Notes under the pieces: generated by a model | The model's input: only the letters and a program-made list of their open reading frames with translations | Told to the model about the DNA's origin: nothing | Database searches by the model: none | Translations under genes and position numbers: made by a program | In this document: one piece after another, positions 1 through 9,894 of the stretch | Position numbering within the stretch: position 1 is the stretch's first letter | How the letters are laid out: every line of letters begins with the position of its first letter | DNA from: CAYZBM01 sp964476705 | Lineage (GTDB): Bacteria > Pseudomonadota > Alphaproteobacteria > Rickettsiales > UBA6187 | Assembly: GCA_964476705.1 (NCBI GenBank) | Contig: CAYZBM010000020.1 | Location: 1-27,028 of the forward strand | Length of the DNA: 27,028 nucleotides | Reading direction: 5' to 3'

Positions 1-84
1 TCCTGAAAAAACATATACTTATAATACTATTTATGTTTTATTCAGGATCCATAAATACATTCATTTCAATGATGAAATACTATA
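1..84. repeat. Dispersed palindromic repeat, copy 1 (long form)
   Basis: This copy begins at the first base of the window, so its left limit is unknown. Positions 1-15 (TCCTGAAAAAACATA) and 32-47 (TATGTTTTATTCAGGA) form an inverted repeat with a single bulged base. A second hairpin follows at 62-77 (ATTTCA, loop ATGA, TGAAAT). Bases 1-27 and 59-84 match the reverse complement of 18086-18138 with only three mismatches, all in the second part. The 31 bases at 28-58 are absent from that copy and sit between two near-identical 'ATA(A)ATAC' strings. The repeat lies just downstream of the giant minus-strand gene, so the first hairpin could also help end its transcript, although any T-run would fall outside the window. 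Confidence 0.75.
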
Positions 85-121
85 TAAGAAAAGAGCTAAC
101 TCAAGTTCATCAAACAATCAT

Positions 122-3100
122 TTACCCAAAAATAATATCGCTACTATCTAACTGGATATGGCCATGAAGATTTAATTTAAAATCCTCCGGGCTACTAGTA
201 TCACTAGGATTAGCAGTTCCACTTGCCACACTAGCATTACTAGGATTATCTCCAGTAGTATTTGCAGCTACGCTATGATCACTTACCCCTCCTAATGAAA
301 TGCCACCCAAACTATTTATCCCTAAACCAACTGGTCCTAATGGTATTGAAGGGAAAATTATCACTGGTCCATGAATAACTTCCGGATTAAATGCACTTAT
401 AGTGGTTGTATCGGTATCTTGATCATAAGTAATAGTTAAATCACCAATACTATGTATTCCACTGTTAGCCAGAAGATGCAGGTCTATTTTATCTTCACCT
501 TTAGTAAAATCTAGAATTGTATCGGGATTAGCATTGGTCGAATCTAAAATTTTAGTATAGATAAATTTATCAGCGCCTCCACCACCAGATAAAAGATCTA
601 TAGCTTCCATTCCAGTTATAACATCATTATGCTCAGTTCCAGTTATATGATCTTCGGCGCTTGTACCTACTATAACATTCTCAGTAGGCACTGGCGGAGT
701 TACATCGGTTCCACCATTATTTGTATTATCATTTTGAGGTGAATTTGGATCGATAATATTTACTCCAGAAATTTCTGCAACATTATGATCTAAGGTTAGA
801 GCATCAACCTGAACTATATCGGCGCTATTCCATGAACTTTGTGGATCCATAGTGGTAACTTGTACATCTGGAGTTATTTCTTGGTTATCTGGAGAATCTA
901 TAGCTGGTCCATCCCCTACAATAACAAAAGTACCGTGATCAAAAAGAGTAGGATCTGAAGGATCAACAGGAACCGGAGTTCCTTCAAATTCAGCAGTGGC
1001 ACTATAAGTTGTAAACCCTGATGAAGACACCTTCTGCACCACATCAACATGAATAGTTCCAATGTTGCTTAATAAATTGGTATTATCAACCACATCTATT
1101 TTTATATCCCGCTCTCCAGTATAAATATAACTAGCATTACTAAAAAATCTTAAATGATGAATAACATCTTCGTAAACATGCTTATCTACACTACCAGATA
1201 AAATTATATCAACAGCATTACCATTAACTGCTGTACTGGCGCTAATTATACCCCCAGCATTATTCCGATAAACTATGCTAAGTCCCGTATCTAAACCATC
1301 TATAAATATTTTATCAAGAGCACCTATACGATTTATAGTAAGGCCAGCAAAACTATCTATAATTATAGAGTCTCCCGTTGTTATCTGACCATTAAATCTA
1401 ATATGCGCGGTTAACATATTAGAACTGTCTGGATCAGTTATAGTAAGATTTTTTGCTATATAAGCCGGATTCATATTCACAATAGTTTCTGAGCTTAAAT
1501 CTAAGGTAAATACTATATCGTTGTAGTCTCGATTATCATTATCTTCAAAACCCACCACTATTTTATTAGCACTATCATTAGAAAAACCTGTATAGGCTCT
1601 TTCATTATGCGAAGAATCATTATTACTTAAGCCATACCATTTAGTACTACTATAACCTATACCCATATCAAAACTTGAAGCATGATAGATATAAGTTGAA
1701 CTACCAATACTACTTGAATCACTAAGACCTATATGACCTGTTGCTAAGCCATTACTAACTCCCACGTTACTAAAATCAACTCTAGTACCATCTAGTAACG
1801 TCCCTCTTAGATTTAAATTTTCTAAAAAGAAAAATCCGACCGTATCGCCAGCCTGAACTTTAAATACATCATTACTATTATATGGATTAGCTATCCCAGC
1901 ATTTAAAAGATCGATATTTTCATGCCCACCGAGTGAATGTAGTATATTATTACCATCGGGCTGGATATTTCCCCAAATGATTCTAGCATCAACTATATGG
2001 CCGTTTGCATCTATTTTATAAATACCCATGGCCTTACGTGTATCTATAGTAGTTAGAACGCTTCTAATATCATTACTACTTGCACCAAAATGCAAAACAA
2101 AAGGCGTATTATCTTGTAGAGTTATAAGCGGAACTCCATGTGGAGTAACACCATAACTTCTAACTATATCACGACCTTGTTCAAGATATTTTATTTTATT
2201 ATCAAAATCATTATCAGGACGCACAACACTATAAACAAATTGATAAGTTGAATCGACAATAGGGTAAGGTCCATCTGTATAATCAGTATCTACAATAGGA
2301 GCTATATTCGGCGTAATAACCTTTAAGCTAAATGTATCAGTAGCCTTTATTCCACTCTTATCACTAGCTTCAGCTATAATATTTATGGCGCCAGTATTCG
2401 CCGGAGGAGTTCCGGTAAATTTTTGGCTAGCACTATCATATTTTAGCCAATAACTATTATTATCGGTAATATCTATACGACCACCATCTGCTTTTTGAAC
2501 ATAATATTTAAAACTAAGAGACTCATTTGGATCAGCCTGTACTTTTATACCATTATTACTAAAGATAGTATCATGCAAATCATTATCATCAAAATGCGTA
2601 GAACCCGAATAAGAAAAATTATATTTAACACCAGATGTAGCGTCGTTAATCTTGTCAAGATTAACGCTTACAAATGGATTATCATTAACATTTGTTACTC
2701 TCAAATTTAAATTTGTAGTTACGCTACTATTTGAAGCCCGATCATAAGCTCCAATAGTTAACTGATATTTATAGCCTAAAGGCGAAACATTAAAATCATC
2801 TGGTATTTGCGTAGTTGTAATAGAACCGTTTGCAGAATTAATTGTTAGCCAACTAGGAATTTGATTTCCAAGATAAATTTTAATTACATTATTATTAGCA
2901 TCCAAAAGCTTAAACATCTGTATTGAGTAAACTAAACTACCCTTTTCAGGATCAGAAATTACACTTCTAATTTCAGCAGCAGATACAATATTAGTCCCAA
3001 CAGAACTAGTTTCTCTAATAACTTTATCTGGTATATTTCCACTAACTGTTGGCGGTAAATTATCTAAAGTTAAATGGAAGTGAGTTATATTGCTATTAAG

Positions 3101-6100
3101 ATTATTCCCTTCCCTATCTAAGGCAACTATATCTATTACTCGCTCGGCAGTAGAAAATTCTGAGATAGTATTTTTAATTTTAAGAGATCTTAAAGCTAAA
3201 TTATAATTATCTATAGATATAACTGCATTATTTTTTCCGCTTAAAGTATAAAATCCAGCAGATTTAATTAGTTGCAGATTATAAAGGTCTAATATTGCTT
3301 GATCTATAAGTATATTATCTACGGCCGGATTAGGAGTTTGCGCAATAGTAATTTTAACCGAACTTAATTTAGTATCATCAACATCGCTAATACTTATATT
3401 AGGAGAAATTATAGCACCAGCCTTTAACGCTGTTATATTCGTATGATTGATATAATCCGATGTTACAGTTTGAGAATCACGATTATTAGCATCAATAACT
3501 GGCGCTAAGCTATTAACGGTAATATTTTGATTATAGATAGTTGAATTATTACTAGAATCTATAACAGTATATTTAACTGCTATATTACCACCATTAAAAT
3601 CTGTATTTTCGCTACTTAATAATAAACCTTTTATTACCTTAATATAATTAGCAATAGAGACCGAGTTAGTATTCTGACTAATAAAAGTAATTTTATATGA
3701 AGTAGAACTCGAAGAACTATTTATCGCATCTATTTGCAAATTGTTTTGAGTTAATAAATTCGTATTTAGTGTAATTCTTTCCCCATTAGAAAGACCTGAT
3801 AATTCCACACTAGCACTTGATAATGTAATATTATCAACATCAGTAATATTAAAATTAGATGCTATAGCTACAGAATTACTCCCTAAAAGCTGAGTCTCTT
3901 GTACTACTAAATCTTTATTAGTAATTACAGGATTAGCATTAGTTACAATAATATGGATTTTTTCAATATTACTTGCTAAACCAGATTCGTAATCATGAGC
4001 AACAAAAGATACTACCCTATCACCTGACAAAGGGTTACTAGTATAAGGTTTCATTGTTATCAGTCTAGCTGCTTGATTATAGTTATCTATAGACACTTCT
4101 CTACCATCTAAGCTACTTATAACTAAATTACCCGTACCGATACCTACAGCCTTCAAATTTAATTGCTTTAAAGAATCTACATCTACTAATAATATCCCTA
4201 AACCTAATACTGAAGCTGTTAAATCTTGTATAGAATGATCATCTATATCATTAACTGCAAAATTAGGAGCAACCACATAACCATTAAGAATTTGTAATCC
4301 AGATATATTAAAACTAGGTTCAGAATTAGCAAGCGTAGTATCAACATCAATAACAGGTGGCGAAGAAGTAAAATTTATCGGAATATCACGCTGCACTGAA
4401 GAAGCATTAAATATATCTGTAGCTGTTATACTAAGTGTTCTTGAATTTAAACCTATATGAATATCATTACTTACAAATTTAAGCCCATTTATTATATCTA
4501 TAAATCTTGCCGCACTAAGACCACTTAAGCTATCACTAGTTATAACAAGTCTTGTCTCACTAGAATCTAATACAGCGGTTATACCATCAAAGCCATTCTC
4601 TACTACTAAATGATCATGAATATTAGTTGTATTTAACAAAATAGTAACTGCTTTTATATTATTATTTTCCGCATCAATAATTTGCACATTAGGATTTAAT
4701 GCGACACCATTATCACCAGAATTAATAACACTAAATTGAGTTAAATTTATACCTGCGTCAGAAGTAATATTTGGCGCTGTATTTTTATTATTTACTACCA
4801 GGTTAATTTCTTTCTCCGCAAAAGAATTTTGGTCTATATTATTGCGACCAGAATTATCATAAGCTCTAACTACTATAGTTAGGTCATTACCATCAGGTGA
4901 TGTTCCTTCAAATCTACCAGATGTAGTATTATAACTAAGCCAGAAATTACTAGCGTTATCAGTAATATCGTTAAGAGTATTTCCAACTCTAACAAAATAT
5001 TTATAACTTAAAGATTCACCAGGATCAGCTTTAACAATATTATTATTGCTAGAGAAAATTGTATTAGTAAAATCCGCATCAGTAAAATAATTTGTTGGAT
5101 CAAAAACTTGAGTATAAACAACTCCTTCTATCGCAGTTGCAAAATTAATTGGAGTAGCTACAGCTAAAGGATGATCATTAACATTAGTTACATAAACATC
5201 AAAAGTTGCGGTATTCTGATAAGAATTATCTCCAGTTATATTATAACTAATCTGATAATGATAATTTCCTGGACTTACATTGGCATCATCAGGTGCTGAA
5301 ACTACACTAATTGTATTGTCACTGTTAAGTCTAAGCCATGATGGTAAATTATTACTATTAAATATAGATTGACCATCTTGATTTATTAAAGAAATTGAAG
5401 AAAAAGTAAATATATGCTGGGTTAGATTCCCAGTATATAAAGAAGAAAAATCATTCGTGGTAATTAAACTAAATCCAGATTCAGTATTTTCATTTATAGT
5501 TTTAACTACTTCTTTAATTACTGGAATAATCATAGTTGCTGTATTACTAGAAGAAAGCTGATCTCGAACAGTAAAAATAACCTCTCTATCTAAATCGCTC
5601 GAAGTGGGATTAGTATTGCGTATACTTATAAAGTGTAGCATTTCTTGATATTCAGCAACACTCATTTTCCCATCAATGTCAATTGAAATACCATTTGCAG
5701 AAGTAGTTAAGGTAATATTTGATGATATAAAATCATTATCATAAAAAAGAATATCGCCGTCTTGAGCATTATTTATAGTTATATTAGCGTGATAAATATT
5801 TAAATTATCTGAATCCGCTATAGCTAAATTTGGCGCTATCAAAAATTCATGATTATTAGCTAAGTTTATCGGAGCATGTATATCATCATGCACTAAATCT
5901 ACAGCGCCATTAGTTCCATTTACATCGATAACTGGAGCAGAATTTTTTACATCTATAGTTACAACTCCAATATTACTTGTAACTAAATCCTCAAAATCAT
6001 AAGCTGTAAAATTAATATTATGTACGCTAGTATCTACTGTANNNNNNNNNNNNNNNNNNNNNNNNNNNNNNNNNNNNNNNNNNNNNNNNNNNNNNNNNNN

Positions 6101-8770
6101 NNNNNNNNNNNNNNNNNNNNNNNNNNNNNNNNNNNNNNNNNCATTATTTCCAATACTACCATCAGCATCAACAACTGGGGCACTTGAAGTTATATTGATC
6201 GAGACATTATAAATATTACTCCCATTAAAAATATCTATAACTTGTATATCTAGATCTCTAGCTTGAATTCCAATATGGATATCTGAATTACCAAAAGTTA
6301 AAGTTTTTAGTAAATCTAAAAAATCATTTATAGGTAATCCATTAGAATTATTACTAGTTAAAATAATTTTACTAGAAGTAGCATTAACACTTAAAGTTGC
6401 TGGAATTGAATCAATTCTAATAAAATCATCATTACTTCCGTGATTTAAAGTTAAAACCACCTGCTTTATATTATCATTTTCCTGATCAGTAATATTAAGT
6501 CCTGTTAAAATAGCTATACCATTTTGTCCAGCTTGAATAATATCTACTTGCGCAATACTTAGATCTGAGCTTAAAATTACTGGACTTGAGTTAATATTCA
6601 AAATAAAAGATTTTTCAGCAAAAGAATTACTTGCAGGATTAGATATTCCTAAAGCATCATAGCTCCTCACTACTATATTCACATCATTTTCATTAGGTGG
6701 AGTGCCTTCAAACTTATGCGTAGTACTGTTATAACTTAGCCAGTAATTACTCGCATTATCTGTTATATCAATAAGATTAGCGCCATCATTAACATAATAT
6801 TTATAAGTAACTGTTTCATTAGGATTAGCATTTATTCGCTGTCCATTTAAAATAAAATTGGTCGCTATATTATCCGCATCACTAAAATGACTAGTTGGAT
6901 CAAAAGATATTGAAATAACTCCAACTAAAGGCCTTCCTAGATCTATAGCTATATTATCCGCAACGGGTTTATCATTTTCATTATTTACAAATAGATCAAA
7001 AGATAGCTGATCATTATGCCCAGTAGGATCAGAATTAATTACATCAAGAGTAATTTTATAATGATAATTACCTATCGGAGTAACATTAATATCATCCGGA
7101 TTTTGGATAACTTTAATCGAACCATCATTATTTAAGCTCAACCAATTGGGCAATACAAAAGAACTAGAAATTATATTACCAGCATTGTCATAGTAATCTA
7201 TTTTATTTAAAGAATAAGATAGATTGGCCGAATTATTATTAAGTGCCGCAACTATCTCGCTATGATCTAAAATAGAAGTATCTACAGCTGCATTTTCAGA
7301 TATTATTTTAGCAGCTATTTCTTTAGCTACCACTATTGTCATATTAGCTTCATTACTGGCAGAAGTTTGACTCTCTGCATCATAAGTAACATAAGAAATA
7401 TGCCGATCGCTATAATTATTAGAATCACTAGAAATTTTTAAACTAATATTTCGCAAAATGTTTTCATAAGCTGCAATACTTGCAACGCCAGATAAAGTAA
7501 GTACCGTATTATTAGCAGAAAAAACCTCAGTTATACCATTTGGTAAATTTAAAGCATGAACCAACTGATCGCCAGCTACAGCATCCTTAATTGTTATTAC
7601 TGCTTTTGAAATAGTAGCATCATCCGCATCAGCTACAACTAATGTTGGCGCAATAATAACTCCAGTTCCAGTTTTTAAATCAGCTAAATGAATATTAAGT
7701 TTAGTTGCATCATGATTATTATCAATCACATTATTCACAGTTTCAACATCAACAACTGGAGGCACACTTATTATTCTAACGGTAGAAATATTAGTAGCCG
7801 TTGCTTCACTAGCATCTTTTATTGAAAAAGAAATAGTTCGACTGCTTATTCCAGGATTATTATCCCCATGAAAAATTTCAACTTTTTCTATAAGGTTAAT
7901 ATAATTAGAAATACTAACTGATGATAAACTACTAAAGCGAATTTCAGTGCTACTCGTTTGCGTAAAAGTAATGCCGCTTCCTTGTAAATTAGCTGGATCA
8001 AAAAACAAAGAGTCATTAGATATAGGATTAGTTATTTTAATTATTGCTTGTAAAGCGCTCGTAATTTTTGTTATAGAAAAATTAGGAGCAACATAATTAT
8101 GCAAATTATCAGCATGATTGATATTAACAAAATCAGCCTGATTTAATGAAATATCCGAAACTGTAATTGCAGGACTTGCAATTGGAGTTATAAAAGTACT
8201 ATCACTAACGGTAAGTGCTGTATTTCTAGAATCAGTCGCACTAACCGTAAAATTTAATGGCGTTTCTGGCATATTTGTAGAGCCAACATATTGTAGCTTA
8301 ACTTGGCTTAAGAAAAATGCAAATTGAGCTGTCGGGGGAATAGTAGTTATACTTACTGGAGTTATAGTTAAATTATAATTATTATTACTATTATCTATAG
8401 TAGTATTAAATATAGAGTTACTAGGTAATAAAAATGAAAAACCATTATCGTGATCTTGCTTAGTTAGTGATATAGTAATACTCTTTAAAGGACCATTAGT
8501 ATCAGTTATAGTAATACCATTAGCATTCTTAAAAATAGACTGTCCAGTTGTCGAGCTTAAACTTGTTTGGTTAAATGGAGTATTAATATTAGCATTTACA
8601 ATAGTAACTGTTAGTCCTGATATAGTAACTTCATCCGATGGCGGTGTAGGACTTACAACCAAACCAGGCCCTATAGAAATTGGACCACTAATAATTGGAA
8701 GATTCATACTATTATCATCAGAAGACAAATTAGCTTCTATTGCTGGATTAACAATTATAGATGTAGACAT
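122..8770 (-). CDS. Giant cadherin/Ig-like repeat protein with RTX C-terminus, predicted type I secretion substrate
   Basis: At least 2882 residues, interrupted by a 100-N assembly gap. The N-terminus has no Sec signal, and I saw no cysteine anywhere, as expected of RTX proteins exported by an ABC-HlyD-TolC machine. Most of the chain is beta-rich repeats of two kinds. One is a VDxDG-type Ig/cadherin-like module of about 140 residues. The other is a CADG-like module with the signature ITDN-S-(Y/F)WL-Y followed by F-GT-P. They combine in three large units at about residues 338-870, 943-1476 and 1755-2160. Residues about 2290-2425 resemble DUF4114 (GFEDNDNRDYNDIVFTL). About 2697-2790 is a degenerate RTX nonapeptide and M10 peptidase C-terminal region (LSGGGGADKF, then ILDFTKGEDKIDL), and the end (SSDIIFG) is typical of such domains. 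ATG at 8770 is preceded by GGGGG, 6 nt upstream. The likely role is a secreted, calcium-stabilised adhesin. No type I exporter is encoded here, so export and adhesion are inferred from family knowledge. Confidence 0.88.
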   Translation of the reverse strand: MSTSIIVNPAIEANLSSDDNSMNLPIISGPISIGPGLVVSPTPPSDEVTISGLTVTIVNANINTPFNQTSLSSTTGQSIFKNANGITITDTNGPLKSITISLTKQDHDNGFSFLLPSNSIFNTTIDNSNNNYNLTITPVSITTIPPTAQFAFFLSQVKLQYVGSTNMPETPLNFTVSATDSRNTALTVSDSTFITPIASPAITVSDISLNQADFVNINHADNLHNYVAPNFSITKITSALQAIIKITNPISNDSLFFDPANLQGSGITFTQTSSTEIRFSSLSSVSISNYINLIEKVEIFHGDNNPGISSRTISFSIKDASEATATNISTVRIISVPPVVDVETVNNVIDNNHDATKLNIHLADLKTGTGVIIAPTLVVADADDATISKAVITIKDAVAGDQLVHALNLPNGITEVFSANNTVLTLSGVASIAAYENILRNISLKISSDSNNYSDRHISYVTYDAESQTSASNEANMTIVVAKEIAAKIISENAAVDTSILDHSEIVAALNNNSANLSYSLNKIDYYDNAGNIISSSFVLPNWLSLNNDGSIKVIQNPDDINVTPIGNYHYKITLDVINSDPTGHNDQLSFDLFVNNENDKPVADNIAIDLGRPLVGVISISFDPTSHFSDADNIATNFILNGQRINANPNETVTYKYYVNDGANLIDITDNASNYWLSYNSTTHKFEGTPPNENDVNIVVRSYDALGISNPASNSFAEKSFILNINSSPVILSSDLSIAQVDIIQAGQNGIAILTGLNITDQENDNIKQVVLTLNHGSNDDFIRIDSIPATLSVNATSSKIILTSNNSNGLPINDFLDLLKTLTFGNSDIHIGIQARDLDIQVIDIFNGSNIYNVSINITSSAPVVDADGSIGNNXXXXXXXXXXXXXXXXXXXXXXXXXXXXXXXXXXTVDTSVHNINFTAYDFEDLVTSNIGVVTIDVKNSAPVIDVNGTNGAVDLVHDDIHAPINLANNHEFLIAPNLAIADSDNLNIYHANITINNAQDGDILFYDNDFISSNITLTTSANGISIDIDGKMSVAEYQEMLHFISIRNTNPTSSDLDREVIFTVRDQLSSSNTATMIIPVIKEVVKTINENTESGFSLITTNDFSSLYTGNLTQHIFTFSSISLINQDGQSIFNSNNLPSWLRLNSDNTISVVSAPDDANVSPGNYHYQISYNITGDNSYQNTATFDVYVTNVNDHPLAVATPINFATAIEGVVYTQVFDPTNYFTDADFTNTIFSSNNNIVKADPGESLSYKYFVRVGNTLNDITDNASNFWLSYNTTSGRFEGTSPDGNDLTIVVRAYDNSGRNNIDQNSFAEKEINLVVNNKNTAPNITSDAGINLTQFSVINSGDNGVALNPNVQIIDAENNNIKAVTILLNTTNIHDHLVVENGFDGITAVLDSSETRLVITSDSLSGLSAARFIDIINGLKFVSNDIHIGLNSRTLSITATDIFNASSVQRDIPINFTSSPPVIDVDTTLANSEPSFNISGLQILNGYVVAPNFAVNDIDDHSIQDLTASVLGLGILLVDVDSLKQLNLKAVGIGTGNLVISSLDGREVSIDNYNQAARLITMKPYTSNPLSGDRVVSFVAHDYESGLASNIEKIHIIVTNANPVITNKDLVVQETQLLGSNSVAIASNFNITDVDNITLSSASVELSGLSNGERITLNTNLLTQNNLQIDAINSSSSSTSYKITFISQNTNSVSIANYIKVIKGLLLSSENTDFNGGNIAVKYTVIDSSNNSTIYNQNITVNSLAPVIDANNRDSQTVTSDYINHTNITALKAGAIISPNISISDVDDTKLSSVKITIAQTPNPAVDNILIDQAILDLYNLQLIKSAGFYTLSGKNNAVISIDNYNLALRSLKIKNTISEFSTAERVIDIVALDREGNNLNSNITHFHLTLDNLPPTVSGNIPDKVIRETSSVGTNIVSAAEIRSVISDPEKGSLVYSIQMFKLLDANNNVIKIYLGNQIPSWLTINSANGSITTTQIPDDFNVSPLGYKYQLTIGAYDRASNSSVTTNLNLRVTNVNDNPFVSVNLDKINDATSGVKYNFSYSGSTHFDDNDLHDTIFSNNGIKVQADPNESLSFKYYVQKADGGRIDITDNNSYWLKYDSASQKFTGTPPANTGAINIIAEASDKSGIKATDTFSLKVITPNIAPIVDTDYTDGPYPIVDSTYQFVYSVVRPDNDFDNKIKYLEQGRDIVRSYGVTPHGVPLITLQDNTPFVLHFGASSNDIRSVLTTIDTRKAMGIYKIDANGHIVDARIIWGNIQPDGNNILHSLGGHENIDLLNAGIANPYNSNDVFKVQAGDTVGFFFLENLNLRGTLLDGTRVDFSNVGVSNGLATGHIGLSDSSSIGSSTYIYHASSFDMGIGYSSTKWYGLSNNDSSHNERAYTGFSNDSANKIVVGFEDNDNRDYNDIVFTLDLSSETIVNMNPAYIAKNLTITDPDSSNMLTAHIRFNGQITTGDSIIIDSFAGLTINRIGALDKIFIDGLDTGLSIVYRNNAGGIISASTAVNGNAVDIILSGSVDKHVYEDVIHHLRFFSNASYIYTGERDIKIDVVDNTNLLSNIGTIHVDVVQKVSSSGFTTYSATAEFEGTPVPVDPSDPTLFDHGTFVIVGDGPAIDSPDNQEITPDVQVTTMDPQSSWNSADIVQVDALTLDHNVAEISGVNIIDPNSPQNDNTNNGGTDVTPPVPTENVIVGTSAEDHITGTEHNDVITGMEAIDLLSGGGGADKFIYTKILDSTNANPDTILDFTKGEDKIDLHLLANSGIHSIGDLTITYDQDTDTTTISAFNPEVIHGPVIIFPSIPLGPVGLGINSLGGISLGGVSDHSVAANTTGDNPSNASVASGTANPSDTSSPEDFKLNLHGHIQLDSSDIIFG
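6042..6141. other. Assembly gap (100 N) inside the giant repeat gene
   Basis: Exactly 100 N, the conventional placeholder for a gap of unknown size. It lies within one Ig-like module. From the PVVDADG start of that module to the next module start (APVIDVNG) only about 78 residues remain, counting 34 unknown ones. Two intact neighbouring modules span about 138-143 residues. The true gap is therefore probably nearer 280 nt, and the protein about 60 residues longer than it appears. Confidence 0.9.
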
Positions 8771-9041
8771 TTAATTCCCCCATAGTAAATAATTAAATTA
8801 TAAATAACTACATAACTGGATACAGATTTTTTTTTATTAATCAATATAAATTAACAACTAAAATTAGAAGTTTAATTGTTAACTTCAACTTTATAAATTA
8901 TAAGTTGTGGTGTACTGGACTAAGCAAAATTATTTATCTATGGTTGAACTATCAAAATTTACATTTTAAAATCATTGCTATTAAATTAATAAATTATATA
9001 AATTTTAAACCAATATATTAAAAATATACTTCTTAAAAAAC
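8771..9041. promoter_or_regulatory. Divergent intergenic region with two adjoining dyads and a -10-like site for the giant gene
   Basis: This 271-nt region separates the giant minus-strand gene from the plus-strand NDUFAF5-like gene, so it should hold both promoters. On the minus strand TATAAT lies at 8802-8797, 26 nt before the giant gene's ATG, but no convincing -35 is visible. Two perfect dyads adjoin at 8867-8886 (GAAGTT, 8-nt spacer, AACTTC) and 8886-8907 (CAACTT, 10-nt spacer, AAGTTG). They could be an operator or transcript hairpins. AT-rich DNA produces chance dyads easily, so the regulatory reading is tentative. Confidence 0.4.
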
Positions 9042-9821
9042 ATGCTTAAAAATCAACATAATATTTTTAATCGCAAAAAATTAATTTTGCATCGCGATAA
9101 AGCTGCAAAAAAAAATTATTCAAAAAATTTTTTAAGCGATCTAACCGCAGAATATTTAATTGATAAATTATCTGAATTAGAAATTAAGCCGAAAACAATC
9201 TTAGAATTAGGTAGCCTAAATAATAATTTAGAATATTTACTTGAGAAAAATAATTTAATAGATAAAAAACTTTATATTCACACAAATATTTCTTTTAATT
9301 CATTAAAAAACAATCAAGGAATTTTAGTTAATTTAGATGATGAATTCTTACCTTTTAACCCTAATTCTTTTGACCTTATTATCAGTAATTTAAATTTAAA
9401 TTGGGTAAATGATTTACCAGGAACTTTTTTACAAATAAAAAATTTATTAAAGAAAGATGGGATTTTTTTGGCCAATATGTATGGCGGGGATACCCTACTT
9501 GAACTTAAAAAAGATATTCAAGATACCGAGTTAAAATATCATAATAAAACATATCAACGATTTGCTCCATGCATAGATGTTAAAACCGCAGGTAGCCTAT
9601 TACAAAGAGCTGGATTTAGTGCTATGGCGGTTGTAGATAGTCAGCTCTTAAATATTGAATATCCTAGTTATGATATTTTATTTAAAGATCTAAAAGCCAG
9701 CAGTCAAACTAACATAAATTTTTTTCAACATTATTTAAGTAAAAAAGTTTTAAATGAATTACAGAAAAAAACAAATATTACTACATGTTTTGAACTAATA
9801 ACTTTGGTAGGGAAAAACTAG
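9042..9821 (+). CDS. NDUFAF5/BioC-like SAM-dependent methyltransferase-fold protein
   Basis: 259 residues, a class I methyltransferase fold. The best family match is the alphaproteobacterial NDUFAF5-like group, often annotated BioC. Hallmarks are the N-terminal FNRKKLILHRDKAAK (family form IFDR-LLR-RRDRAA), LPFNPNSFDLIISNLNLNWVNDLPG at about residues 104-128, the GGDTLLELK segment after it, RFAPCIDVKTAGSLLQRAGF, and a C-terminal ITLVGK strand. In mitochondria NDUFAF5 hydroxylates an arginine of a complex I subunit, and the bacterial role is less certain. Motif I reads LELGSLNNN instead of the usual glycine-rich loop, so SAM binding may be altered. The upstream DNA is AT-rich with no clear Shine-Dalgarno. 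It is followed after 73 nt by cckA in the same direction. Biotin-pathway BioC is the alternative, but the LNWVNDLPG and GGDTLLEL signatures favour NDUFAF5. Confidence 0.8.
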   Translation: MLKNQHNIFNRKKLILHRDKAAKKNYSKNFLSDLTAEYLIDKLSELEIKPKTILELGSLNNNLEYLLEKNNLIDKKLYIHTNISFNSLKNNQGILVNLDDEFLPFNPNSFDLIISNLNLNWVNDLPGTFLQIKNLLKKDGIFLANMYGGDTLLELKKDIQDTELKYHNKTYQRFAPCIDVKTAGSLLQRAGFSAMAVVDSQLLNIEYPSYDILFKDLKASSQTNINFFQHYLSKKVLNELQKKTNITTCFELITLVGKN

Positions 9822-9894
9822 AGAAATATCCCTCTTGTAATTTCTACTAAAACTGCTAGCTTATTTTATAACAAAAATTAGTAAAAAATATTTT

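Noticed and set aside
2495..2710. 71-codon plus-strand frame opposite the giant gene
   Set aside because: It is antisense to clear repeat-protein coding sequence and has no supporting signal. AT-rich repeats produce such frames by chance.
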